A program made the position numbers and the translations under genes. A stretch of DNA of 64,000 bases. It comes from Orobanche coerulescens. Taxonomy: Eukaryota; Streptophyta; Magnoliopsida; Lamiales; Orobanchaceae. Of the stretch, positions 55,586-64,000 are shown piece after piece. The notes below the pieces were generated by a model. The model was not told the origin of the DNA. It did not search any database and saw only the letters and a program-made list of their open reading frames with translations. Positions within the stretch are counted from its first letter, which is position 1. Every line of letters starts with the position of its first letter. The stretch is taken from contig CM065801.1 of assembly GCA_033398695.1 (NCBI GenBank), forward strand, positions 1,860,001 through 1,924,000. Reading direction: 5' to 3'.

Positions 55586-58290
55586 AAATCAACAACAAAA
55601 ATCACAGTGTATTTCTTCTTCTTCTTCTTCTTCTTCTTCTCTTTATCCCTTCCCTCTCTATAAACCAGACCCACGCCGATGGCCGGAACGCATTGACTCT
55701 AAATTGTGGCTCTCCAGATCCTGGGGCCGACGCTGATGGCCGCACGTGGGAACCCGACACGGAATACCTGGTATCCATCGGAAAACCTGCCGCTGCCGCC
55801 GCCGCCAAAGCAGAAACCCAAGACCCATCATTACCCTCCGACGTTCCTTACATGACCGCTAGAATCTTCCAATCCGAGACGACCTACCAATTCCCCCTCG
55901 GGAATTCAACCTCCCCGACTTTTCTCCGTTTTCATTTCTACCCCTCAACTTACCCTGATTTCAACATCTCCGCCTCTTATTTCTCCGTAATCGCCGCCGG
56001 GGTCACTCTGTTACAGAATTTCAGCGCGTATGTATCGGCCGAGGCGCTCTCCCAGGCTTACATCGTCAAGGAATATTATCTCGCCCCGATGAACCTCCTC
56101 CCGACTCTTAACGTCACGTTCCGACCTGAATCCCAGTCCTCCGGGGCTTTCGTCAATGGCATTGAAGTAATTTCGACCCCGGTGATTTTCGACGAGGATC
56201 CTGTGCTGGTCGGCTCATCTGGACCAGCCAGTGCCTTCGACGCGTCCGCAACCGTGCCGATAGGCACCAGCAGCATGGAGACGATGTACAGGCTAAACGT
56301 CGGCGGGCAGTATATTTCCCCGGCAAATGATTCCGGTGGTCTGATGAGAAGTTGGTACGATGACAGTTTGTACATTTACGGCGCCGGATTAGGGGTCGCC
56401 TTGCACGCCAATAGAACGATCGGTTACAAAGGCTTGCCTTCCCATACGGCGCCGTTAGATGTCTACAGCAGTTACAGGTCCATGGGTGCTTTTAAGGATG
56501 TAAACATCAATTCCAATCTGACGTGGATTTTCCAAGTGGATCCTAATTTCATGTACCTCGTAAGATTGCATTGGTGTGATTCTGAGATGACGAAACCTAA
56601 TCAGAGGGTTTTCGACGTTTTCATCAACAATAAAACGGCAGCGAGTCAGGTTGATGTATTTGCTATGACAAATTCGATTTCGACTCCGGCGAAAAGAGAT
56701 TTCGTGGTTCTCGTCAGCAATAAGACCGGCGGCGATCCTCAGATTTGGGTTTCGCTTCATCCGACAGACGAGACGAAACCCGAATATATCGACGTCCTAT
56801 TGAACGGGCTCGAAATCTTCAAGCTGAGCGGCGACGGGAAGTCGAATCTAGCGGGGCCGAACCCGAAGATATCGGATATGATGAAAAGATATCAGGAAGC
56901 TCACGTATTGGCGCCGAAGGCTTTTCAGAGTACAGATGATCAAACGGAAACCTCGACAATAGTGATAACAGGAGCCGCCGGTGGAGCGGCGGCTGTCGGA
57001 ATAGCGGCCGTCGTATTTTTAGCGGCCTACAGTAAGAAGAGAAGATTTTTGCTGGGAATGGATGGAGGGTCCAGCTGGCTGCCGATTTCCTGGAATTCAA
57101 ATTCAACCGGAACGAAATCTTCTGGTTTGACCAAAAGTCAAGGCACCGTTTCCATTTCGACAGACGCGGCTAGCAATTGCCGGTATTTTACCCTAGCGGA
57201 GATCAAGAATGCCACCAAGAATTTCGACGAGTCGAATGTGATTGGAGTTGGTGGATTTGGAAAAGTCTACAAGGGCATAATCGACGGTGATACCAAAGTG
57301 GCGATAAAAAGATCGAACCCTTCGTCCGAACAGGGCGTGAACGAATTCCAGACGGAGATCGAGATGCTGTCTAGGCTGAGACACCGGCATTTGGTATCGC
57401 TAATCGGGTTCTGCGAAGACAACGGGGAGATGATATTGGTGTACGATTACATGGGGAAGGGAACATTGAGGGAGCATCTTTACAAGGGGAACAAAACTAC
57501 ACTCTCTTGGAAACAGAGGCTCGAGATTTGCATCGGGGCCGCCCGCGGGCTCCACTATCTCCACACCGGCGCAAAATACACCATCATCCATAGGGACGTT
57601 AAGACGACAAATATACTCGTGGATGACAAATGGGTCGCCAAGGTTTCCGATTTCGGGCTTTCGAAAACGGGCCCAAATATGACCAAAGGCCACGTCAGCA
57701 CGGTGGTGAAAGGCAGTTTCGGGTATTTGGATCCCGAGTATTTCAGAAGACAACAGCTAACCGAGAAATCCGACGTGTACTCGTTCGGAGTCGTGCTTTT
57801 CGAAGTTCTGTGCGCCAGGCCCGCCCTGGATCCGAGCCTGCCGAAAGAACAAGTGAGCCTGGCCGATTGGGCCATGCGATGCTCGAGAAACAAAACCCTG
57901 GGAGATATTATTGATTCTCATATAAAAGGAGAGGTAACTCCGGGTTGCTTGAAGAAGTTTGCGGAGACGGCCGAGAAATGCTTGGCTGATCATGGTGCAG
58001 ATAGGCCGACCATGGGGGACGTGCTTTGGTGCCTGGAATCGGCGCTTCAGATGCAAGATAGTAACGACGGGGGATGTAATAATTCGGGCAGGACAGAAAA
58101 TGTGAATCTTGAAAATGTTGATGAGGGAGGAGAAGAAATTGATCATAACAGCCTCATTGCTATGCATAGGGATACCTTAAACCTTGGAGTTGACAGAGAT
58201 GATGAGGTGGACAAGAGTAATTTTAATAGAGACAATAATGATAACACGGATGATGTTTTCTCACTGTTTGTCAATCAGAACGGCCGTTGA
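55582..58290 (+). CDS. CrRLK1L receptor-like kinase, FERONIA/ANXUR-like
   Basis: Single-exon gene, 902 residues from the ATG at 55582; the same frame is open farther upstream but without an ATG. A leucine-run signal peptide (residues about 9-25) is followed by an ectodomain of two malectin-like halves (about 35-435) with many N-glycosylation sites. A transmembrane helix (about 460-483) has a KKRR stop-transfer. The kinase domain (about 545-825) has GVGGFGKV, VAIK, HRDVKTTN, DFG and GSFGYLDPEYFRRQQLTEKS. The acidic, Asn-rich tail ends VNQNGR, similar to the VNPKGR end of FER/ANX proteins. All catalytic residues are present. Family role: plasma-membrane sensing of RALF peptides and cell-wall state in growth, fertilisation and immunity. 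Which paralogue it is cannot be fixed here. Confidence is high for the family and lower for the clade. Confidence 0.93.
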   Translation: MKINNKNHSVFLLLLLLLLLFIPSLSINQTHADGRNALTLNCGSPDPGADADGRTWEPDTEYLVSIGKPAAAAAAKAETQDPSLPSDVPYMTARIFQSETTYQFPLGNSTSPTFLRFHFYPSTYPDFNISASYFSVIAAGVTLLQNFSAYVSAEALSQAYIVKEYYLAPMNLLPTLNVTFRPESQSSGAFVNGIEVISTPVIFDEDPVLVGSSGPASAFDASATVPIGTSSMETMYRLNVGGQYISPANDSGGLMRSWYDDSLYIYGAGLGVALHANRTIGYKGLPSHTAPLDVYSSYRSMGAFKDVNINSNLTWIFQVDPNFMYLVRLHWCDSEMTKPNQRVFDVFINNKTAASQVDVFAMTNSISTPAKRDFVVLVSNKTGGDPQIWVSLHPTDETKPEYIDVLLNGLEIFKLSGDGKSNLAGPNPKISDMMKRYQEAHVLAPKAFQSTDDQTETSTIVITGAAGGAAAVGIAAVVFLAAYSKKRRFLLGMDGGSSWLPISWNSNSTGTKSSGLTKSQGTVSISTDAASNCRYFTLAEIKNATKNFDESNVIGVGGFGKVYKGIIDGDTKVAIKRSNPSSEQGVNEFQTEIEMLSRLRHRHLVSLIGFCEDNGEMILVYDYMGKGTLREHLYKGNKTTLSWKQRLEICIGAARGLHYLHTGAKYTIIHRDVKTTNILVDDKWVAKVSDFGLSKTGPNMTKGHVSTVVKGSFGYLDPEYFRRQQLTEKSDVYSFGVVLFEVLCARPALDPSLPKEQVSLADWAMRCSRNKTLGDIIDSHIKGEVTPGCLKKFAETAEKCLADHGADRPTMGDVLWCLESALQMQDSNDGGCNNSGRTENVNLENVDEGGEEIDHNSLIAMHRDTLNLGVDRDDEVDKSNFNRDNNDNTDDVFSLFVNQNGR
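55614..55640 (+). repeat. (CTT)n coding microsatellite in the signal peptide
   Basis: About nine CTT/TTC units encode the leucine run. Length changes would alter signal-peptide hydrophobicity without a frameshift. Confidence 0.85.
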
Positions 58291-58340
58291 ATTTGAGAGT
58301 TTGATTAAGCAACAGATGCTAATATAATGTGTTCTGGCTG

Positions 58341-58342
<2 letters not shown>

Positions 58343-58378
<36 letters not shown>
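58343..58378. repeat. (TA)n microsatellite in the 3' UTR region
   Basis: About 18 TA units followed by CACACA, 55 bp after the receptor-kinase stop. Confidence 0.92.
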
Positions 58379-58384
<6 letters not shown>

Positions 58385-58443
58385 GTTCTTGTTACAAGTT
58401 GCATATGTAAAAATGATTTTTGAATGAATTAAGATCATATTTT

Positions 58444-58449
58444 AATAAA
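58444..58449 (+). terminator. Candidate polyadenylation signal of the receptor kinase
   Basis: AATAAA about 155 bases after the stop codon. Placed by consensus and position only. Confidence 0.4.
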
Positions 58450-58587
58450 TATTAAATGTGAATATTGTGACTTTTAAATTTTTGCGTTTTATTCAATGTT
58501 CTTATGTGTTCTCGTTTTACTGGTTTATATTATTGTATGTATGTGGTATAATAACAAAAGTTTATAGGATGGTGGTTAAAAATAGTA

Positions 58588-58876
58588 TTCCCTCCGTCTC
58601 ACAAGAGTGTGCTCAATTTGTTATTTTCGTCCGTCGCACAAGAGTGTGCTCATTCCATTTATAGAAAATATCTACTCGACCTTTTCAACTTATTTACAAC
58701 AATACTAAGGATGACTTTTATTAATCAACAACAATAATCCTTTAATTAATCAACAACAATAATTACATGTCAATACAACAAAAGGGACCCTTTCTCCACT
58801 CAAATCCACCACTATCTAACTTTTATTAAAATATGTGTCTATAACGAGTGACCACACTCTTATGGGACGGAAGGAG
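58588..58876. mobile_element. Stowaway-like MITE, TA target
   Basis: Ends TTCCCTCCGTCTCACAAGAG and ACTCTTATGGGACGGAAGGAG are inverted repeats, flanked by TA (58586-58587 and 58877-58878). CACAAGAGTGTGCTCA is repeated twice near the left end. Confidence 0.9.
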
Positions 58877-58878
58877 TA

Positions 58879-59019
58879 TGAAATCCTAGTTAAATTTTCA
58901 TAAGGGCTATTTTGTTAATTGGCATGCTATATTCTAGAATTTTTAAACTATTGCTATTATTTTATGCTTAAAATTATTTTTATCAATCATAATATTAATT
59001 ATTTCAATTTTTGGTTGAA
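58879..59019. other. Intergenic AT-rich DNA
   Basis: Nothing recognised between the MITE and the truncated start of the copia element. Confidence 0.5.
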
Positions 59020-60998
59020 TAGCGAGCTATAGCCCAATATTGCTTATTTTCATCCTTTTGGTTGCAATGTATTTATTTTAAATAATGGTAAGGATAACTT
59101 GGGCAAGTTTGATGCTAAATCCGACTCCGGAATATTTCTTGGTTATTGTACAAATAGCAAAGCATATCGCGTTTATAACATTAGAACGAATAAAGTTGAA
59201 GAGTCCATACATGTTAAATTCAATGATATGATCTCACCCCCGAGAAAGGTACAATACTTTGATGATGCAGGTACTTTTCTGGATCCCTCACCCGAAGTGA
59301 AGAAAATTTCGGAAATTGAAACGAACAGAATCGTTGATTTACCGAAAGATTGGAGGCACATCAAAGACCATCCAAAGGATCTCGTGATTGGAAACATTGA
59401 AGACGGTGTTCAAACCCGAAGGAGAACCACCGAATTTATGGCTCATTGTGCTTTTGTATCCGAAATAGTTCCCAAGAATATATCCGAAGCTCTCGATGAT
59501 GAAAGTTGGGTGATGGCAATGCAAGAGGAGCTTGTGCAATTCATGCACAATAATGTATGGAATTTAGTTCCCGCTCCTAAAGATAAAACAATTATCGGAA
59601 CTAAATGGGTGCATAAAATTAAGAGTGACGAAGACGGTTATCCAATTCGAAATAAATCTCGTTTGGTCGCTCAAGGGTATAATCAAGAGGAAGGTCTTGA
59701 TTATGAAGAAAGTTTTGCTCCCGTGGCTCGACTCGAAGCCATTCGCTTGTTATGTGCATTTGCCGCCCATAAAAAGATCAAACTATTTCAAATGGATGTG
59801 CAAAGTGCATTCTTGAATGGCTATATTCAAGAAGAAGTCTACGTCAAGCAACCTCCCGGCTTTGAAGACCATCAATTTCAGGATCACGTCTACAAGCTCA
59901 ACAAGGCACTCTACGGGTTGAAGCAAGCACCCGAGCATGGTATGATCGTTTAAGTCAATTTTTAATTGCAAATGATTATAAAAGAGGCAAAGTCGATAAT
60001 ACCTTGTTTGTTAAAATATTGAATGATGATATACTTGTTTGCCAAATCTACGTTGATGACATTGTATTTGGAGCTACTAATGAATCTTTGTGCCAAGATT
60101 TCTCTAATCTTATGAAAGGAGAGTTCGAGATGAGTATGATGGGAGAATTAACATTCTTCCTCAGGCTTCAAATCAAGCAATGCGAAGATGGAATCTTTAT
60201 CCATCAAACGAAGTACGTAAACGATCTCCTTAAGAAATTCAAAATGGAAAGTAGCAAGGTGATATCTACTCCAATGTCTTCTTCATTAAAGCTCGAAAAA
60301 GATAAAAATGGCAAATCCGTAGATCAAAAATTATATCGAGGTACGATCGGATCTCCGTTATATTTGACTGCATCTAGCCAGACATAATTTTTGCTACATG
60401 TTTATGTGCTCGATTCCAAGTTAATCCCAAGGAATCACATTTAACTGCTTGCAAACGCATTTTTCGCTATTTGAAAGGAACTATTGGACTAGGTCTATGG
60501 TATCCTTCTTGCTTGGATTTTAATTTAATTGCATATAGTGACGCCGATTTCGGCGGATGTAAAATTGACAAAAAGAGTACTAGTGGTACATGTTATTTTA
60601 TCGGATCATGCTTAATATCTTGGGGAAGTAAAAAGCAAACCAGTGTAGCATTGTCTACAGCTGAGGCCGAATATGTCGCTGCAGGGAGCGCCTGTGCTCA
60701 GGTGTTGTGGATTAAAAATCAACTCCGCGACTACGGCATATATTTTGAAAATACCCCTATCCTATGTGATAACACTAGTGCAATTAATCTGAGTAAAAAT
60801 CCTGTGTTGCATAGTAGAACTAAACATATAGATATTAGACATCACTTTCTACGCGATCATGTTCAGAAAAAGGATATCTGTTTAATTTTTGTCGGGACGA
60901 AGGACCAACTTGCTGATATTTTTACAAAACCTCTTCCCGAAGAATCATTTAATTCCATTCGTTTACAACTTGGTATGGGACATGTAGACAATTTTTGA
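59020..60998 (+). pseudogene. Copia pol: integrase end, reverse transcriptase, RNase H
   Basis: Integrase tail [20 protein letters not shown] (from about 59114). Reverse transcriptase has [24 protein letters not shown] and [13 protein letters not shown], then [13 protein letters not shown] one-base deletion near 59936 breaks the frame. The catalytic YVDD lies near 60052. A second frameshift is near 60380. RNase H (60471-60998) has SDADFGGCK, LSTAEAEY and TKHIDIRHHFLRDH. It ends at a TGA near 60998. Only the two frameshifts are obvious, so the copy is fairly young. Confidence 0.93.
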
Positions 60999-61039
60999 AA
61001 TAAGTTTTCTACTCAAGAAATCAATATCCTTGATTCGCT

Positions 61040-61256
61040 TCATTCGCTAGCGCGCGCTAGCTTCACTTTCTTAACGCGCGCTAAAAACTGCTTTCGATAG
61101 CGTACGCTAACCTCTCTGCCTTGCGTACGCTAATTAAAAACCTTTCGAATTCCATATTAGCTACTGGACAGTCCAGTAAACTTCCCATTTCTACCTAACG
61201 TACGCTAACTTTATGTTTCTAGCGTACGCTAATTAAAACCCAGTTGGCTATATATA
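61040..61256 (+). promoter_or_regulatory. Internal TAGCGTACGCTA array with TATA box
   Basis: Six words of the type TAGCGCGCGCTA or TAGCGTACGCTA lie between 61050 and 61232. TACTGGACAGTCCAGTA, an inside-out form of the shared palindrome, is at about 61162-61178. TATATATA follows at 61249-61256, 17 bp after the last word and about 140 bp before the extra ORF's ATG. A seventh half-word lies just after the TATA box. It looks like an independent promoter for that ORF. Confidence 0.6.
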
Positions 61257-61397
61257 CTCCGTACGACCCAGAAACTCTCTCAATCTTTCCTTAACGTACG
61301 CAATCGCTAGAACACATTTTTCAGAGAAACCCTAGCCGCAAATCTGAATCTTCAAACTTCCGTTTTCTCCCTCAGATCTTCAACTTCTCTCCGATTG

Positions 61398-62672
61398 ATG
61401 TCAAGCAAGGGACGAAAAACCATGGAAAAATCATACAAAAACCTAAAACGTCCTCTCAACGCACAATACGATGCGACTCGATTCATCTCATCCACCGCAT
61501 CGAGGGTATTTTTTGAAATCCTTCCACAAGAGCATATTACGGATTGCTATTTCTTCAACTTTCCGAGTCTGGAACGGGTAAATGTTGTTATCACTGATTT
61601 CTTGTCTTCCATTGGAATTGCCCGATTCGTTGAATGTAAAGATCCTATTTTTCCTGAACTTGTCCGCGAATTCTACGCCAATCTTCATGTGGCTGACAGT
61701 GAAGGGTCATCATCCCTAGTTTTAGGAAGTTTAGTTGGAGGAACACGAGTGAAAGTTTCCTCGGATATTTTAACACAACTTTTTGGTTTACCATCCGATG
61801 GGTTTCTGTGTACTGAAAAAACGATTGCAGAAGATACTGGAGTAAGGGAAATTGATGTCAAAGAGTTCCTCAGTTCAAAAGTTGTTATTGACATAACCGA
61901 CGATTTCTTCGAGAACAATGACTTTGGAATCAACATCCGACTACTTTTAGTGGCTCTCACAAAGTGTATAATGTCGAAGGTGAACACTCAACATAAATTA
62001 GTGGGAGTCGACAAACACGTTGTGTACCGCGTGCTTAATGATGATAAAGTGAATTTTGCCGATATCGTCACTAGTTGGATGAAAGTGAAGAGCGACCTTT
62101 TTCGGTCGAAGAACTATGCATCTCGCTCCCGCAAGGCGGGAATGCCTTATGGTTCCATTCTCACGGCAATATTCAGATTTCATCACGTTGATTTGTCGAA
62201 AGACAAGGCTGTCCCCGTCTCTCTCGGTCATGAGATTTCGGACTATTCGCTAAAAGCCATACATTATGTCCGGACGACCAACCGAGGTTGGATCCTATTC
62301 CCATATCTTCGCGACGACGACCAAGTGGAAAAAGGGTCGCGCATGCCTACACCAGAGGAGAGAATCACTCGTCGGGGACCACATACTCTTCGAGAGATGC
62401 AAACCGGGGAGTTCGTGAGGAAGCCCACTTCCAAAGGCAAGCGCCCGATGAAAGACGTCGTCACGGAGGAAGAAGAAAGCAATCTTTGCGCTCGGATGCG
62501 GAGCATCGAAACCTCTCAGCTGGAAATTCGAGAGGACGTTCGGTCTCTTCGCGCGGAAGTCGGGTCTCTTCGTTCGGAAGTCGGGGAAGTTCGCGGGTTG
62601 ATCTCCGATTTCATCCGCTACACACATCCGTCGTTCCCTTTTCCATCCTCCTCTTCCGATCCTGCACCCTAG
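61398..62672 (+). CDS. Extra ORF of the SIRE-type copia element, putative plant transposon protein
   Basis: 424 residues from ATG 61398. The codon before it is a TTG, not a start. The N-terminal part is conserved in proteins annotated as putative plant transposon protein domain, with ERVNVVITDFLSSIG, LVREFYANL and LTQLFGLPSDG. The C-terminal third is basic (KRPMKDV), then a heptad-like coiled coil (IREDVRSLRAEVGSLRSEVG), then a Ser/Pro tail. No signal peptide or transmembrane helix is seen, so the label env-like used for this position in SIRE elements is not supported here. The frame is intact while pol is broken. An array with TATA box lies just upstream. Function unknown. Confidence 0.75.
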   Translation: MSSKGRKTMEKSYKNLKRPLNAQYDATRFISSTASRVFFEILPQEHITDCYFFNFPSLERVNVVITDFLSSIGIARFVECKDPIFPELVREFYANLHVADSEGSSSLVLGSLVGGTRVKVSSDILTQLFGLPSDGFLCTEKTIAEDTGVREIDVKEFLSSKVVIDITDDFFENNDFGINIRLLLVALTKCIMSKVNTQHKLVGVDKHVVYRVLNDDKVNFADIVTSWMKVKSDLFRSKNYASRSRKAGMPYGSILTAIFRFHHVDLSKDKAVPVSLGHEISDYSLKAIHYVRTTNRGWILFPYLRDDDQVEKGSRMPTPEERITRRGPHTLREMQTGEFVRKPTSKGKRPMKDVVTEEEESNLCARMRSIETSQLEIREDVRSLRAEVGSLRSEVGEVRGLISDFIRYTHPSFPFPSSSSDPAP

Positions 62673-63042
62673 AATTTAGGAATTTGATGCTTCGTTGTAG
62701 AAACTTATAATTCGAATGGTCTTTATGTTTCATGTCTTGAAATTTTATGTATTGCGTGAACCTTGTTTCAATGGAATTTGCATTTCACTTCATTTGGTTG
62801 GTTAAAATTTGGCATTTGTTGTTTACGTGTATTTTTGTCTCCGTGATTTCGTTTTGGTTAATGGCATCTTCGTTGGTATTTGTTAAAAATGCAACAATTC
62901 AGGGGGAGTTCCTTTTTGTTTATGTCAAAAAGGGGGAGAATACTCCAAAAACCGAAATATACTAATATATCGAACAAGTTACTTTGATTCGAAGCGTTTT
63001 AAAATGTTTTTACAGGTATAATTTAAATGTTTTGACATCATC
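62673..63042 (+). other. Non-coding region before the copia 3' LTR, with a second purine tract
   Basis: TCAAAAAGGGGGAGAA at 62925-62940 duplicates the polypurine tract at 63041-63054. AGGGGGAG also occurs at 62901-62908. No gene is supported. Confidence 0.7.
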
Positions 63043-63056
63043 AAAAAGGGGGAGAT
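63043..63056 (+). promoter_or_regulatory. Polypurine tract of the copia element
   Basis: AAAAAGGGGGAGAT directly precedes the LTR start TGTTGACTC. Confidence 0.85.
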
Positions 63057-64000
63057 TGTTGACTCAAAATGTATTTTGATGATAATTTCATTTAAAACAT
63101 TTAATTAAATCAACTTCAGCACGTTGTTATATTGAAGGAGCAAAATGATGTTAGCACACGCTATCGAGGATTGTATGTATCATCCCAGTCAGTCAGCTGC
63201 AGTCCAGTGAAGTTACCTGATGGATAGCGCACGCAAGTCTTTCAATATTAGCGCACGCTAAATTACTACAGTTAGCGCATGCTATACAACGTTATTAACG
63301 CACGCTATCGCATCATTCAGTCAGAGGACAGTAAGGTCTGGAAAGAAAAAGGAAACGGTCTTGCGCACGCTATGAACAACTATTTACGTACGTTAATACA
63401 AGGATTTAGCGCACGTTATTACTCATTACTTGCGCACGCTACCGGATATCATGGTCAGTAGTCCAGTAGCTACTGGACTCAAAATGAAAAGGACTTTACA
63501 TACGCTACACAGGGTAACGTACGTTACTGAAGAAAATATTTAGCACACGCTAAGATATAAACATTAGCGCACGCTAAAAGGAGTCAGCATCTTACCGTTG
63601 GATTTTCTACCGTTGGAAGGCAAGAGTCAATGAAGATCCGTGAAATCTGGAAAAGTTGAAATTAATTAATACTAGCGCACGCTATGCATGCTTGCTAGCG
63701 CACGCTAAGCTCAAATCTAGCCGTTGGATAAAGAGACGTTGGGGAGAAAAACCGACACTTTCAAAGTCAAGATTGAAGACCTGTTGACCAACCGATAATG
63801 CACGCTACGAGTACATGACTAGCGCACGCTAGCCATACAATTTTACCGTTGGAACAGTCCTGTGACCGTTCAGGAAAGCCAAGCCAGAATCGATAGCGCA
63901 CGCTAGAAGGCATTATTAGCGCACGCTAATAATACGATTTTCATTATTTGAAGAATGGCTCTCACCTATAAATACCCATAGGACTTGGGTATCACACACA
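63057..64000 (+). repeat. 3' LTR of the copia element (partial, runs off the window)
   Basis: Starts TGTTGACTCAAAATG. At least the U3 part (944 bp) is in the window. The LTR end lies beyond 64000. Short open frames inside it are not genes. Confidence 0.85.
63150..63974 (+). promoter_or_regulatory. TAGCGCACGCTA array (about 19 copies), 20-bp palindrome and TATA box
   Basis: About nineteen full or variant words lie between 63153 and 63930, with the perfect 20-bp palindrome AGTCCAGTAGCTACTGGACT at 63460-63479. TATAAATA follows at 63967-63974. ACCGTTGGA is also repeated several times (about 63593, 63608, 63721, 63844). This is the U3 promoter of the copia LTR by position. Confidence 0.75.

Larger units (their letters stand above)
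59020..64000 (+). mobile_element. 5'-truncated SIRE-type Ty1/copia element, running off the window
   Basis: It begins inside the integrase C-terminus (HPFGC...ILNN, about 59050), with no 5' LTR or gag. It continues through reverse transcriptase and RNase H, then a 400-bp spacer with its own promoter-like array, an extra ORF, two copies of a purine tract and the start of a 3' LTR at 63057. Size and gene order (pol followed by an additional ORF before the 3' LTR) fit the SIRE/Maximus lineage. Confidence 0.85.

Noticed and set aside
61398..62672. Envelope-like label for the extra copia ORF
   Set aside because: No signal peptide, transmembrane helix or cleavage-site pattern is visible; only its position after pol recalls env.

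Overview
This is nuclear DNA from a flowering plant, probably a eudicot. It carries two recognisable host genes embedded in nested transposable elements. A plant origin is supported by plant-type genes with GT-AG introns (a GUN1-like PPR-SMR gene and a CrRLK1L receptor kinase) and by plant retroelement families: LTR elements primed by initiator tRNA-Met, L1-like and RTE LINEs, a tRNA-type SINE, Mutator-like elements with an Ulp1-type protease gene, and Stowaway and hAT-like MITEs. The species cannot be named from the sequence alone.

Layout. 1-14693: a large-LTR, non-coding retroelement (LARD-like). One copy is truncated (1-3324). One is complete (4920-14034, TSD TAGGC) and sits inside the LTR of a different element (3325-4919 plus 14040-14693). 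14694-16750: small remnants. 16803-21767 (minus): GUN1-like gene in four exons, with MITEs in its introns. Its likely TATA box lies at 27093-27101. Between TATA and ATG sits an L1-like LINE (21895-27052, 15-bp TSD), which itself carries a Stowaway MITE and an LTR. 27068-29590: intergenic, with a MULE-type MITE and a SINE. 29600-32725: deletion derivative of a Mutator-like element, head-to-head with a ~20.5-kb relative (33936-54468). That relative has a DUF1985/Ulp1-type gene on plus and the start of a mudrA-type transposase on minus, both broken. It has been invaded by a solo LTR (36186-38681), a copia remnant with inverted arms (40005-44532, holding two hAT-like MITEs and an RTE LINE) and a full Ty3/gypsy chromovirus (45122-53748, holding another hAT-like MITE). 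55582-58290 (plus): intact FERONIA/ANXUR-like CrRLK1L gene. 59020-64000: 5'-truncated SIRE-type copia element with decayed pol, an intact extra ORF and the start of its 3' LTR.

The most unusual signal is regulatory. Several unrelated retroelements carry dense arrays of a short CpG-rich palindromic word just upstream of a TATA box. The word TAGCGCACGCTA, read on each element's sense strand, is shared by the LARD-like LTR, the solo LTR at 36-38 kb and the copia LTR at 63 kb, and a close variant lies inside the copia element before its extra ORF. The three LTR arrays also share a 20-bp palindrome of the form AGTCCAG(N6)CTGGACT. Other elements have different words in a comparable place: GGCGATCGCC, GGCCGCGGCC, TTACGGCCGTAA, and CACACGATCGTGTG in the Mutator-like elements.
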